From NCBI GenBank assembly GCA_964581505.1, contig CAZOOR010000052.1, forward strand, positions 1 to 20,741: a stretch of 20,741 bases of DNA, written 5' to 3'. Of this stretch, positions 7,888 to 16,067 are shown piece after piece (position 1 is the first letter of the stretch; each line of letters starts with the position of its first letter). The notes under the pieces were generated by a model. The model was not told the DNA's origin. It saw only the letters and a list, made by a program, of their open reading frames with translations, and ran no database searches. The translations under genes and the position numbers were made by a program. The stretch comes from CAZOOR01 sp964581505 (GTDB lineage: Bacteria > Bacteroidota > Ignavibacteria > Kapaibacteriales > UBA2268).

Positions 7888-10152
7888 ATGAAAATCAGAA
7901 GAGAGGATGCTCTCGAATATCACAGTAGAGGGCGCAAGGGTAAGATTGAGGTAATAACAACAAAACCCTGTGTAACGCAGAGAGATTTATCGCTTGCTTA
8001 TACACCCGGCGTTGCCGAACCGTGTAGAGACATTCATCACGATGTTGAAAAAGTATTTGATTATACTGCACGTGGCAATTTAGTTGCAGTTATTTCTAAT
8101 GGTACTGCTGTCCTTGGTCTCGGTGATATCGGTCCGGAAGCCGGCAAACCGGTTATGGAGGGCAAAGGTATTTTATTTAAAACTTTTGCCGATATTGATG
8201 TATTTGATATTGAACTAAATTCTAAAGATGTTGACGAAATTATTCGTGTTTGCGAAGTGATGGAACCGACTTTCGGTGGTATCAATCTCGAAGACATTAA
8301 AGGTCCCGAATGCTTTTATATAGAAGAAGCCTTAAAAAAATCACTTAAAATTCCCGTATTCCACGATGACCAGCATGGAACTGCCATTATTAGCGGTGCC
8401 GCACTATTAAATGCGGTTGAACTTACAGGTAAAAAAATGAGTGAAATCAAAGTTGTATATAATGGTGCCGGTGCTTCCGGTATTGCTTGTGCCAAATTCC
8501 ACATTAGCTTGGGCGTTAATCCTAAAAATGTCCTGATGTGTGATTCAAAGGGCGTGATTTATAAAGGCAGAAAAGAAGGAATGAATGAGTTTAAATATGA
8601 CTTTGAGGTTGAAACCGATGCTCGCACTTTGGAAGATGCTCTTGTCGGAGCCGATGTTTTTGTCGGTCTATCCAAAGGCGATTGCGTTACTAAGAAAATG
8701 ATTAAACCAATGGCTGATAATCCGATTATATTTGCTATGGCTAATCCCGACCCGGAAATTTCTTATGAAGATGCTCTGGAAGCTCGTCCCGATGTTATTA
8801 TGGCAACAGGTCGCTCAGATTATCCCAATCAAGTTAATAATGTTCTTGGTTTTCCGTTTATTTTCCGCGGGGCTTTGGACGTACACGCTACAGCAATTAA
8901 CGAAGAGATGAAGAAAGCCGCCGCTCATGCTTTGGCTGACCTCGCAAAAGAAGATGTTCCTGAAAGCGTAAAACGTGCTTACGGAGTTACCGAGATGAGT
9001 TTCGGTAAAGAATACATCATTCCTAAGCCATTCGACCCGCGCGTGCTTACATGGGAAGCTCCTGCTGTCGCAAAAGCCGCTATGGATACCGGCGTTGCTC
9101 GCAGACCCATAGAGGATTTCGACGAATATCGCCGCCAGCTTAATGTTAGAATGGGTAGGGCGCAATTGATTATGAATCCGATATTCAGAAAAGCCGCAAA
9201 CAATCCGAAACGTGTTGTATTTCCGGAAGGCGAAGAACCGAAGATTATCCGTGCCGCACAGCAAGCAGTTGATGCCAAAATGGCAAATCCGATTCTCATT
9301 GGTGATGAAAATGTTATTCGTAAGGTTGCCGAAGAAAACGGTTTGGATATTACAGGTATGGAAATTATTAATCCTAAGACTTGCGATAAAATTGATACTT
9401 ATGCGGAAGATTATTTCAAATTGAGACAGAGAAGAGGGACAACTATAAAGTCTGCTAATAAAGAAATTATAAGACCTAATTATTTTGCTACCATGATGGT
9501 ACACAGAGGTGATGCCGATGCTATGATTTCGGGTTTGACTTCTAACTATCCTTGGACTATTCGTCCGGCTCTCAAAATTGTCGGCAACGATGAACGCTTT
9601 AATAAAGTCTCCGGTTTGTATATTATTACTACTAAATCGAAAACATTTTTCTTGGCAGATACTACTGTCAATATTGACCCGACATCGGAAGATATTTCTG
9701 ATATCGCATTGCAGGCGGCGGAATTTGCTACAAACTTCGATATTGTTCCCCGTGTTGCCCTATTGTCTTACAGTGATTTCGGCTCGGCAAACGGTGTTTC
9801 ACCGAATAAGATGCAAAAAGCCGTCAAGCTCATAAAAGAGCGGCGCCCTGATTTAATTGTTGATGGCGAGATGCAAGCAGATACCGCAGTTGTTGATGAT
9901 ATTTTAAAAGAGAATTATCCTTTCAGCGATTTGAAAACAAGTGCGAATGTTTTAATATTCCCGAATCTTGATGCGGGTAATATTGCATATAAATTGCTTT
10001 CACGTATTGGCAACGCACATCCGATTGGTCCTGTACTGCTCGGTATGAAAAAATCGGTTCACGTATTGCAGACGGGTGCTGAAGTAAATGAAATCCTTGA
10101 TATGATTGCTATTGCAGTAGTCGATGCACAGCACAAGGAAGCCAAAGCATAA
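7888..10152 (+). CDS. maeB: MaeB-type malic enzyme fused to phosphotransacetylase-like domain
   Basis: The N-terminal part catalyses oxidative decarboxylation of malate to pyruvate, usually with NADP, in the cytosol. Of 754 residues, about 1-430 form the malic enzyme: LAYTPGVAEPC with catalytic Y38, EGKGILFK with catalytic K93, metal ligands in INLEDIKGPE (E135/D136) and VFHDDQHGTA (D160/D161), the dinucleotide loop NGAGASGIA at 192-200, and SDYPNQVNNVLGFPFIFRG at 310-328. Residues from about 430 form a phosphate-acetyltransferase-like domain (RVVFPEGEEPKIIRAAQQA, MVHRGDADAMISGLTSNYPW, DGEMQADTAV). In characterised MaeB proteins this domain is not an active Pta but senses acetyl-CoA and inhibits the enzyme; the same is inferred here. 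Start: GGAG at 7877-7880 before the ATG at 7888. It stands alone, with its own terminator. Coenzyme choice (NADP or NAD) was not decided from sequence. Confidence 0.96.
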   Translation: MKIRREDALEYHSRGRKGKIEVITTKPCVTQRDLSLAYTPGVAEPCRDIHHDVEKVFDYTARGNLVAVISNGTAVLGLGDIGPEAGKPVMEGKGILFKTFADIDVFDIELNSKDVDEIIRVCEVMEPTFGGINLEDIKGPECFYIEEALKKSLKIPVFHDDQHGTAIISGAALLNAVELTGKKMSEIKVVYNGAGASGIACAKFHISLGVNPKNVLMCDSKGVIYKGRKEGMNEFKYDFEVETDARTLEDALVGADVFVGLSKGDCVTKKMIKPMADNPIIFAMANPDPEISYEDALEARPDVIMATGRSDYPNQVNNVLGFPFIFRGALDVHATAINEEMKKAAAHALADLAKEDVPESVKRAYGVTEMSFGKEYIIPKPFDPRVLTWEAPAVAKAAMDTGVARRPIEDFDEYRRQLNVRMGRAQLIMNPIFRKAANNPKRVVFPEGEEPKIIRAAQQAVDAKMANPILIGDENVIRKVAEENGLDITGMEIINPKTCDKIDTYAEDYFKLRQRRGTTIKSANKEIIRPNYFATMMVHRGDADAMISGLTSNYPWTIRPALKIVGNDERFNKVSGLYIITTKSKTFFLADTTVNIDPTSEDISDIALQAAEFATNFDIVPRVALLSYSDFGSANGVSPNKMQKAVKLIKERRPDLIVDGEMQADTAVVDDILKENYPFSDLKTSANVLIFPNLDAGNIAYKLLSRIGNAHPIGPVLLGMKKSVHVLQTGAEVNEILDMIAIAVVDAQHKEAKA

Positions 10153-10182
10153 TAACAATTATAACGTTATTACATACATTGC

Positions 10183-10217
10183 AAAAAAAGAGGCGCCTTT
10201 CGGGCGTCTCTTTTTTT
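10183..10217. terminator. Bidirectional terminator between maeB and the exported hypothetical gene
   Basis: GAGGCGCC (10190-10197) pairs with GGCGTCTC (10203-10210; one G-T pair) around a 5-base loop. Seven A stand before it and seven T after it, so it can end transcription of maeB on the plus strand and of the 10247-10930 gene on the minus strand. Confidence 0.92.
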
Positions 10218-10246
10218 ATTTGTATTTGCGAAATTATAAAATAATA

Positions 10247-10930
10247 TTATTTGTCCTTCTTTATTTCTTTTGCTTTTTTTGCTTGCTCTACTAATTCCTT
10301 GCTTACTCTTTCGGGGTCGATTTTCCCTTTGGACATTTTAATCGAATCGAATAAATCAATAAACTTCTTTTTGACTTCATCGGGTTTATTCTTACTAATC
10401 AAAGCACTCGAAAGCATTAATATACGGTTACCTACATAAGTAGTAGCATACATTTGCAGAACAATTTTATTAGTGAGAGAATCAGTAATAGCATTATGTG
10501 TATCCGGCATTCTGAAAGACCAATAATACAATAAGCGTCCGGACGGGGAAAGAATAAATTCCGGTTCAATCTTATAATCGCCGGACAAGGAATTACGTAT
10601 AGTCCTTGCCTCGTATGCAAAATGATAAATCAAAGCAAGTGAATCATTCATATTGCTTGCCATTTTCCCGAATAATTCCTTTGCCGGAACCGGTGTTATT
10701 TGTAATAAAACACCATCAACCATAAAGAGCAAGTTCTCCGCTTCAATTGGTTTGAATTCATCACATTTTAAGTCGAATTGGAAATGAGAGCCACTACTGT
10801 TGTAAACAAATCTCAAACCGTCTTCCTTTGCAATAATAGAAAATACACCATCATCAGAACTAGTATCTGTCTGAGAATACAAAGTTCCTGCAAATGATAG
10901 GAATATTATAATTATAAATAATTTTTTCAT
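10247..10930 (-). CDS. Exported protein of unknown function
   Basis: A 227-residue protein of no family I recognise. A clear signal peptide (MKKLFIIIIFLSFAGTLYSQ, cleavage likely after SQ or just before it) sends it to the periplasm or beyond; no lipobox cysteine is present at the cleavage region, so it is not an obvious lipoprotein. The mature part is a mix of short strands (GLRFVYNSSGSHFQFDL, ENLLFMVDGVLLQITPVP, GRLLYYWSFRMP, VGNRILMLSSALIS) and ends in a charged lysine-rich helix (KIDPERVSKELVEQAKKAKEIKKDK, given here only as a region at about 203-227). No T9SS sorting domain is seen. Start: TGAGGT lies about 5 bases before the ATG at 10930. It sits 69 bases downstream of the aldo/keto reductase gene on the same strand with no terminator between, so the two may be cotranscribed. 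Confidence 0.75.
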   Translation of the reverse strand: MKKLFIIIIFLSFAGTLYSQTDTSSDDGVFSIIAKEDGLRFVYNSSGSHFQFDLKCDEFKPIEAENLLFMVDGVLLQITPVPAKELFGKMASNMNDSLALIYHFAYEARTIRNSLSGDYKIEPEFILSPSGRLLYYWSFRMPDTHNAITDSLTNKIVLQMYATTYVGNRILMLSSALISKNKPDEVKKKFIDLFDSIKMSKGKIDPERVSKELVEQAKKAKEIKKDK

Positions 10931-10999
10931 TTTTACCTCAATATTTCAAATTCCATAATAATTAATCTCTATGAAGAAAATCTATAACAACAAATCAAT

Positions 11000-11827
11000 T
11001 TATTCTTCATCTGTCGGGTCCCAAGTAATTCTGAAATTCTCGTCCAGACTATTTAAAATAAGTATATCTTTCTCTGTAATATTAAAATCGAAGATAGCGG
11101 CATTTTCTTTTATTCTATCTTTATTAGCCGATTTAGGCAGAACTATTGTATGTACCTGCAAAGCCCAACGTATAAGAATTTGCGCAGGTGTTTTTCCGTA
11201 TTTTTCGGCAATTGATGTCAAAGCCGGATTGTCTAACTTTCTGCCGCGCGTAAGTGGAGTGAATGCTTCGATATATATATCATTTGCTTCGCAATAATCT
11301 TGTAATTCCTTTTGATAAAGAAAAGGACTGAACTCCACTTGATTTACAACCGGCTTATAGTTGGCATAAGTCTTTAATTCCTCAATATGCCTGATTGTAT
11401 AATTACTAATCCCGATTGAGCGTGCAGATTTTTCGTCATAAATTCTTTCGAGTGCTTTCCATGACTTTTTTCTCTTAGCCCTTAGGGGCCAATGAACAAG
11501 GTATAAATCCACATAATCCAATCCAAAATTATTCATACTGCGTTCAAAAGCACGCAGGGCGGCATTATATCCTTGGTCTGTATTCCAAAGTTTAGTTGTA
11601 ACAAAAATATCTTTTCGATTAATACCGCTATCCTTAATTGCACGTCCGACCTCAGCCTCGTTAGCATAAAATGACGCAGTATCAATATGCCTATATCCCT
11701 GCTCCAAAGCAAATATTACAGCATCATAAGCATTATTTCCTGTTGCTAAATATGTGCCAAGTCCAAGCATTGGAATTCTTACTCCGTTATTCAAAGTAAT
11801 GCTTGTATCTATGTTTATTTTTTCCAT
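11000..11827 (-). CDS. Aldo/keto reductase (AKR5-like)
   Basis: A 275-residue cytosolic NAD(P)H-dependent oxidoreductase that reduces aldehydes or ketones to alcohols. The AKR signatures are complete: GYRHIDTASFYANEAEVGRA carries catalytic D49 and Y54, VTTKLWN gives K79, and YLVHWPL gives H112, forming the Asp-Tyr-Lys-His tetrad of the (beta/alpha)8 barrel. IGISNYTIRHIEEL (about 147-160), VNQVEFSPF and the coenzyme-binding LPKSANKDRIKEN (about 235-247) follow. The length and short loops fit the prokaryotic AKR5-type group (2,5-diketo-gluconate reductase/YvgN-like), which act on methylglyoxal and other reactive carbonyls; the true substrate is unknown. The ATG at 11827 has no strong ribosome site. 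It is divergent from the M1 peptidase gene across a 98-base region and is followed by the exported hypothetical gene. Confidence 0.93.
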   Translation of the reverse strand: MEKINIDTSITLNNGVRIPMLGLGTYLATGNNAYDAVIFALEQGYRHIDTASFYANEAEVGRAIKDSGINRKDIFVTTKLWNTDQGYNAALRAFERSMNNFGLDYVDLYLVHWPLRAKRKKSWKALERIYDEKSARSIGISNYTIRHIEELKTYANYKPVVNQVEFSPFLYQKELQDYCEANDIYIEAFTPLTRGRKLDNPALTSIAEKYGKTPAQILIRWALQVHTIVLPKSANKDRIKENAAIFDFNITEKDILILNSLDENFRITWDPTDEE

Positions 11828-11888
11828 TTGATATTATTCAATGTAACAATTTTATTGTAATTTTGTCTATTACTATAACGGTAATAAA

Positions 11889-11922
11889 AAAATAGAATTG
11901 TTAAATATTAAAATAGAATTGT
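11889..11922. repeat. 13-bp direct repeat in front of the M1 peptidase gene
   Basis: AAAATAGAATTGT occurs at 11889-11901 and again at 11910-11922, a period of 21 bases (two helix turns). The second copy ends 3 bases before the ATG at 11926. TAATTTTG at 11858-11865 matches the -7 box TAnnTTTG and would put both copies in the 5' leader. A regulatory role is possible but unproven. Confidence 0.4.
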
Positions 11923-11925
11923 AAT

Positions 11926-14103
11926 ATGTTCAAAAGAATAAAGTTAGTGCTTGTCTTATTATTCATTATTTCCGCCGGTATTTCAATTGCAAATGCGCAA
12001 TTACCTGAAATAATAGATGTTAATAAATCGCATTTTGAGTTTAAACCCACTTGCTCACATTCACGGAATAGCAAACACCTTGCTGACGAAATGCTTGCAA
12101 AAGATGTGTATTTCAGACCTTATGACGTCCAACATTACGACATATTCCTTGATTGGTATGGAACCCTAAACAAACCGATGAAACTTGACGAAAAGGGTTT
12201 TGGCAAACTCGAAGAAGATGATATTAAATGGACAGGTACTAATAAGATTACTCTAAAAATCGATACTTCCGAATTATCAAAATTAAGCTTTGATGTTGGG
12301 GATTTGAGCATTATTGCGGTTAAAGTTAATAATAAAATAATTACGCCCCTACCACCTGTTGTCAATAAAGTTTTAACCGTTTCGTTGGATAAAGCGTATC
12401 ATCAGAATGATATAGTTACAGTAGAAATTAATTATGCACACAACAAATGGTACGGAAAAGATAGGTTCAAGGGGTATTACTTATATCCTAAGCACAAATA
12501 TATTGGTAAAATACCTGTTAAACCCAATGACACAGCATTTGTCGAGGAACGTATTGCATACACAATGTCCGAGCCTCAATTTGCACGCTATTGGCTACCC
12601 TGCAACGACGCACCTCACGACAAAGCAACTGTTACTATGAAAGTACGCGTACCTGCAAACTATTCCGTTGCTTCAAACGGTTTATTGCAGAAAGTATCTG
12701 TAAACGATACTGCTTGGACTTATTATTGGAAGTCCGACAATGTGATGCCTACATATTTAATCCATGCCGCCGCATCAATATATAAGCAATGGTCGGAATG
12801 GTATCATAGGGTTACAAATCCCGATGATTCTATTGAGGTCAAATATTTTGTTTGGCAGAAAGATTACGATGCAACTAAAAAGGATAAGTCCCAATATAAT
12901 GCAAAGTGGGCGTTCGAGCAAAATATTGAGCAAATTGAAACATTTTCAAGACTATACGGCGAGTTCCCATTTAAGAAATACGGACTTGTATCCCTGCAAC
13001 CCTTCCACTATGGTGGTATGGAACACCAGACAATTACATCAATCAATCGCGCATGGATGCGGAATAATTCTCGTTGGGGATTGGCGCACGAGCTGGCTCA
13101 TCAATGGCTTGGCGACCTTGTTACCTGTAAGACGTGGCGTGATATTTGGGTTAATGAAGGCGGGGCAACATTCAGCGAAGCCATTTGGAGCGAGCATATA
13201 GGCGGCAAAGAGGCCTATTTAAATAATATGCTAAGTAAAAGATTTTGGTATTTAAAAAGAGGCGGGAGCAAAAAACCTCCGATTTATGACTTGCCGATAA
13301 ATACGATTTTCGGTAGTAATGCCGTACTTGTCTATCAGAAAGCAAGCTGGATTTATCATCAACTCAGAATGTTCCTCGGTGATGATGTTTTCTTTCCCGC
13401 ACTGCGTTCTTTGTTCCAAAAAAACAAATTCACTTCAATTGACCATAATGATTTTATAAAGTCATTCAGCGAAGATGTTACGGATTCACCAATTGATTTT
13501 AATACATATTTTAATCAATGGTTGATGAAAAAAGGGCATCCGATATTCAGTATGAATGTCAGCACACACTTTAACGGACACAATCATTATCTTGCTGATG
13601 TAACTATTAAGCAAACCCAAAAAGCCGATAATATTTCCGATATATTTATTGTTCCAATCAGGATTATTTTTAATGGCAAAAAAGACGAAGTCTTTACCGA
13701 TACACTCTGGCAGAGAACAAGAAGTGTTACGAAGAAGTTTGATGTCCCGTTTTTCCCAAGTGAAATTATTATTGATACTGCCTATACACTTTGCGAAGTT
13801 GATACTATCGTAACAGATGTTTTGGAATCGACTGGTGATATATATTCCGAATTACTTGTATCTCCTAATCCGCTCAGTAGAGGTGCCATCGGCAATTTGT
13901 CATTTGGTTTCAAAAAGCAAGGACAGGTTAGCATTACTTTGAATAATCTTTTGGGGCACAAGGAGAAGATTATTTTTAACGGCTATCTGGATAGAGGTAA
14001 TTATAGATTTTCCTTTAATACAAATAATTTATTATCCGGTGTTTATATCGTCCGGGTTACAAGTGGTACCATTAACACTTGGGAGAAAATCATTATACAT
14101 TAG
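11926..14103 (+). CDS. Secreted M1-family zinc aminopeptidase with T9SS sorting domain
   Basis: A 725-residue exported metallopeptidase that removes N-terminal amino acids from peptides. A signal peptide (MFKRIKLVLVLLFIISAGIS..., cleavage after about 24, ANA) is followed by the N-terminal beta domain of M1 enzymes (about 60-290). The exopeptidase motif reads YGGMEHQT at 362-369 (GGMEH instead of the GAMEN consensus, a form known in bacterial M1 enzymes). Zinc ligands are H388 and H392 in HELAHQWLGD and E411 in WVNEGGATFSE, with the exact HExxH-18-E spacing; E389 is the catalytic base. VYQKASWIYHQLR (about 469-481) probably contains the transition-state tyrosine. After the thermolysin-like domain the protein ends with a T9SS-type sorting domain (about 643-725: LLVSPNPLS, GQVSITLNNLLGHKEKI, LLSGVYIVRV). 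It should therefore act outside the cell or on its surface, in peptide nutrition. No ribosome site is visible before the ATG. Confidence 0.94.
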   Translation: MFKRIKLVLVLLFIISAGISIANAQLPEIIDVNKSHFEFKPTCSHSRNSKHLADEMLAKDVYFRPYDVQHYDIFLDWYGTLNKPMKLDEKGFGKLEEDDIKWTGTNKITLKIDTSELSKLSFDVGDLSIIAVKVNNKIITPLPPVVNKVLTVSLDKAYHQNDIVTVEINYAHNKWYGKDRFKGYYLYPKHKYIGKIPVKPNDTAFVEERIAYTMSEPQFARYWLPCNDAPHDKATVTMKVRVPANYSVASNGLLQKVSVNDTAWTYYWKSDNVMPTYLIHAAASIYKQWSEWYHRVTNPDDSIEVKYFVWQKDYDATKKDKSQYNAKWAFEQNIEQIETFSRLYGEFPFKKYGLVSLQPFHYGGMEHQTITSINRAWMRNNSRWGLAHELAHQWLGDLVTCKTWRDIWVNEGGATFSEAIWSEHIGGKEAYLNNMLSKRFWYLKRGGSKKPPIYDLPINTIFGSNAVLVYQKASWIYHQLRMFLGDDVFFPALRSLFQKNKFTSIDHNDFIKSFSEDVTDSPIDFNTYFNQWLMKKGHPIFSMNVSTHFNGHNHYLADVTIKQTQKADNISDIFIVPIRIIFNGKKDEVFTDTLWQRTRSVTKKFDVPFFPSEIIIDTAYTLCEVDTIVTDVLESTGDIYSELLVSPNPLSRGAIGNLSFGFKKQGQVSITLNNLLGHKEKIIFNGYLDRGNYRFSFNTNNLLSGVYIVRVTSGTINTWEKIIIH

Positions 14104-14133
14104 AACAATATCTATATAATGACCAATTACAAA

Positions 14134-14169
14134 GTCTGCCGGAACAACAAATTCGGCAGGCTTTTTTTT
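14134..14169 (+). terminator. Rho-independent terminator of the M1 peptidase gene
   Basis: A 10-bp stem (14134-14143 with 14152-14161, two G-T pairs, core CTGCCG/CGGCAG) around an 8-base loop is followed by eight T. It begins 31 bases after the peptidase stop codon. Confidence 0.92.
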
Positions 14170-14185
14170 CTTTGAACCAACTGTC

Positions 14186-14205
14186 ATTCCTGCGACAACA
14201 GGAAT
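14186..14205. repeat. Short inverted repeat of interspersed (REP-like) type
   Basis: ATTCCTG (14186-14192) and CAGGAAT (14199-14205) form a 7-bp stem with a 6-base loop, preceded by GTC and followed by CTCG. This looks like the widespread intergenic 'CATTCCTGCGA...AGGAAT' motif of bacterial genomes. It has no T-run and lies after a separate terminator, so it is not needed for termination. Only one copy is in the window. Confidence 0.45.
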
Positions 14206-14240
14206 CTCGTTAAGTAAATAATAAGTCAATTATCTTTTAA

Positions 14241-14274
14241 GCCCCCTCTTTTTAGCATAAGACAGAGAGGGGGC
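14241..14274. repeat. GC-rich inverted repeat, possible degenerate interspersed element
   Basis: GCCCCCTCT (14241-14249) and AGAGGGGGC (14266-14274) are exact reverse complements with a 16-base spacer. The C/G-rich arms stand out from the AT-rich surroundings. The pattern resembles the 'CCCCTCTC...GAGAGGGG' intergenic repeats seen in FCB genomes. No T-run follows on either strand. Confidence 0.45.
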
Positions 14275-14304
14275 AGGAAAGGCAGAATACTAACTTAGGT
14301 AAAG

Positions 14305-14340
14305 AAAAAAAGAGGCTAGTCTATTGAGACAGCCTCTTTA
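14305..14340 (-). terminator. Rho-independent terminator of lat
   Basis: AAGAGGCT-GTCT pairs with AGAC-AGCCTCTT (about 14310-14322 with 14327-14338; one bulged A) around ATTG. Read on the minus strand a run of seven T (14305-14311) follows. It lies about 22 bases after the lat stop codon. Confidence 0.87.
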
Positions 14341-14361
14341 TTCAAAACGATAAAAAAGATA

Positions 14362-15702
14362 TTAAATGCTTTTCATTATCTTATTAATAATAGTCATTCC
14401 AGCATCTATATCCTCTAATCTGACGTCCAGCGTTGGACGGAAACGAATACTGCGTTCGCCACAACCGAGTATCATCAGTCCGTTTTTATAAGCCTCTGTT
14501 GTAAACTTGTTGCGTATTTCCGGTGAAGGCATAGTAAACGCACGCAGCAAACCGCGCCCTCTGTGATTTGAAATTAAATCAGGAAATTCGGATACGAGAG
14601 CATCAATTCGCTTGGCGAGTTCTTTACCCATTTGTGCGGCATTTTCGACTAAGTTATCTTCTTCGATGATTTCAAAGTTACGTGTAGAACGTACCATATC
14701 AACAAGATTGCCACCCCAAGTGGAATTAATACGACTGGATTTAACGAAAACATTGTCTTCCACTTCATCAATTTTGGGTCCGGCAAGAATACCGCAGACC
14801 TGAGTTTTTTTGCCAAAAGCCAAAATGTCGGGAACAACATCCATCTGCTGATGCGCCCACATTGTACCGGTTATTCCAACGCCGACTTGCACTTCATCAA
14901 AAATCAACAGTGCTTCATTCTCTTCGGTTAATTTCTTCAATTCTTGTAAAAATTCATTTCTGAAGTGATTATCCCCGCCTTCGCACTGAATAGGTTCAAT
15001 AATAATTGCGGCAATATCATCTTTATTCTCATTGAATGCCGCTTTGATTTCCGCAATCGCTTGTTCTTCGAGCTTGATGGTTTGAGCAAGGCTTTCCTCG
15101 GTCAATGGAAAATGCAATACCGGATTAGTAATGCGGGGCCAGTCGAATTTCGGAAAATACATAACCTTGTTCGGGTCTGTATTTGTGAGCGACATTGTGT
15201 AGCCGCTACGTCCGTGGAATGACTGCTTGAAATGAATTACTTTCTGTCCCTTTTCGCTGCTAATACCTTTGCTCATATTCTTTCTTACTTTCCAATCGAA
15301 AGCGGTTTTAAGAGCATTTTCGACCGCAAGTGCGCCGCCAGCTACAAGGAATAAATGATTAAAATAATCAGGTACAGCTACTTTTTCAAATGTTTTAACA
15401 AATGTAGCCATATACTCCGTATAAACATCGGAATTCGATGGTTTGTTTAGTGCGGCTTTGCCAATATATTCAATAAATTCGGGAGTATTCAGTTTCGGGT
15501 GGTTTATCCCTATTGGCATTGCGGCAAAAAATGAGAAGAAGTCATGAAATGTTCTGCCTTCTCTTTTGTCAATAAATTTTGCTCCCTGACTGTTTTCCAT
15601 ATCAAGGATTAAATCGTATCCGTCCACAAGCATCAGCTTGTTCAGGTCTTCGAGTGCGTGCTTTGCATCGCTAAAGTATTTCGGTTGATAAGCATTTGTC
15701 AT
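14362..15702 (-). CDS. lat: L-lysine 6-transaminase (lysine epsilon-aminotransferase)
   Basis: A 446-residue PLP-dependent class III aminotransferase that moves the epsilon-amino group of lysine to 2-oxoglutarate, giving 2-aminoadipate semialdehyde (cyclising to piperideine-6-carboxylate) and glutamate. Features shared with mycobacterial Lat: LVAGGALAVENALKTAFDWK (about 119-138), QSFHGRSGYTMSLTNT (160-175), EPIQCEGGD with the substrate-gating glutamate E241, LLIFDEVQVGVG with D269 and Q272, AFGKKTQVCG with the PLP lysine K298, and RINSTWGGNLVDM with T328. The residues parallel Mycobacterium Lat E243, D271, Q274, K300 and T330 with a constant shift of two. Length agrees with the family (about 450). 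Start: AAGGA lies about 8 bases before the ATG at 15702. The gene stands alone, with no aminoadipate semialdehyde dehydrogenase beside it, so the next pathway step must be elsewhere. Confidence 0.93.
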   Translation of the reverse strand: MTNAYQPKYFSDAKHALEDLNKLMLVDGYDLILDMENSQGAKFIDKREGRTFHDFFSFFAAMPIGINHPKLNTPEFIEYIGKAALNKPSNSDVYTEYMATFVKTFEKVAVPDYFNHLFLVAGGALAVENALKTAFDWKVRKNMSKGISSEKGQKVIHFKQSFHGRSGYTMSLTNTDPNKVMYFPKFDWPRITNPVLHFPLTEESLAQTIKLEEQAIAEIKAAFNENKDDIAAIIIEPIQCEGGDNHFRNEFLQELKKLTEENEALLIFDEVQVGVGITGTMWAHQQMDVVPDILAFGKKTQVCGILAGPKIDEVEDNVFVKSSRINSTWGGNLVDMVRSTRNFEIIEEDNLVENAAQMGKELAKRIDALVSEFPDLISNHRGRGLLRAFTMPSPEIRNKFTTEAYKNGLMILGCGERSIRFRPTLDVRLEDIDAGMTIINKIMKSI

Positions 15703-16067
15703 AGTCTTTTCCTTTCAAATTAATAGTTAATAGTCATAAATAATAAATAGAAATTATTGCTCCGAGTGGAACAATTTGAAATTTAATACGTAAAATATTA
15801 CGAAACTTATGAGAAATTTCCGGTATGGTGAATAGTTGCAGTGAGTGCTTGCTTATGAGAAATACAGGACAAAAAGGAGTAACCACGAATGGTACCCTTT
15901 GTTCCGAGAATATTGTTTGCTATTAATGTCAGATTTCTCATATACAAAATTAAGAAATGCAGACTTATTTAAAAAATGATAAAAAATAAAAGATTGAAAA
16001 ATTTGTCTTTATCTATGATAAATATTATTTTTTGATTTTTCGAGATGAATTTCAGATTAATTGTTTT
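15703..16067. other. Divergent spacer with repeated TTATGAGAAAT motif
   Basis: This region lies between lat (leftward) and the small T9SS protein (rightward). CTTATGAGAAAT occurs at 15806-15817 and 15852-15863 (46 bases apart) and, as its reverse complement ATTTCTCATA, at 15933-15942. A small palindrome CGTAA-AATA-TTACG lies at 15789-15802. An imperfect hairpin (ATTGCTCC/GGAACAAT) is at about 15757-15774. Together they suggest regulator sites, perhaps for lat; lat of mycobacteria is controlled by an Lrp-type protein, but no such link is shown here. A 27-codon frame with a good ribosome site is listed separately. Confidence 0.4.
15889..15972 (+). CDS. Possible 27-residue peptide
   Basis: ATG at 15889 is preceded by AAGGAG at 15874-15879 (9-base spacing), one of the better ribosome sites in the window. 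The frame encodes a short basic and hydrophobic peptide (begins MVPFVPRILFAINV, ends KIKKCRLI) and stops with TAA at 15970-15972. Nothing recognisable in it; it could be a leader peptide, a small membrane peptide or chance. A second short frame (15855-15926) overlaps it. Confidence 0.2.
   Translation: MVPFVPRILFAINVRFLIYKIKKCRLI

Noticed and set aside
8815..9504. 229-codon antisense frame inside maeB
   Set aside because: Composition is that of a reverse-strand shadow (Cys, Phe, Ile, Asn, His rich) of a highly conserved gene; no ribosome site or own promoter context.
15703..16067. Lysine riboswitch in front of lat
   Set aside because: The conserved core and multi-helix layout of the lysine riboswitch were not found on the minus strand.
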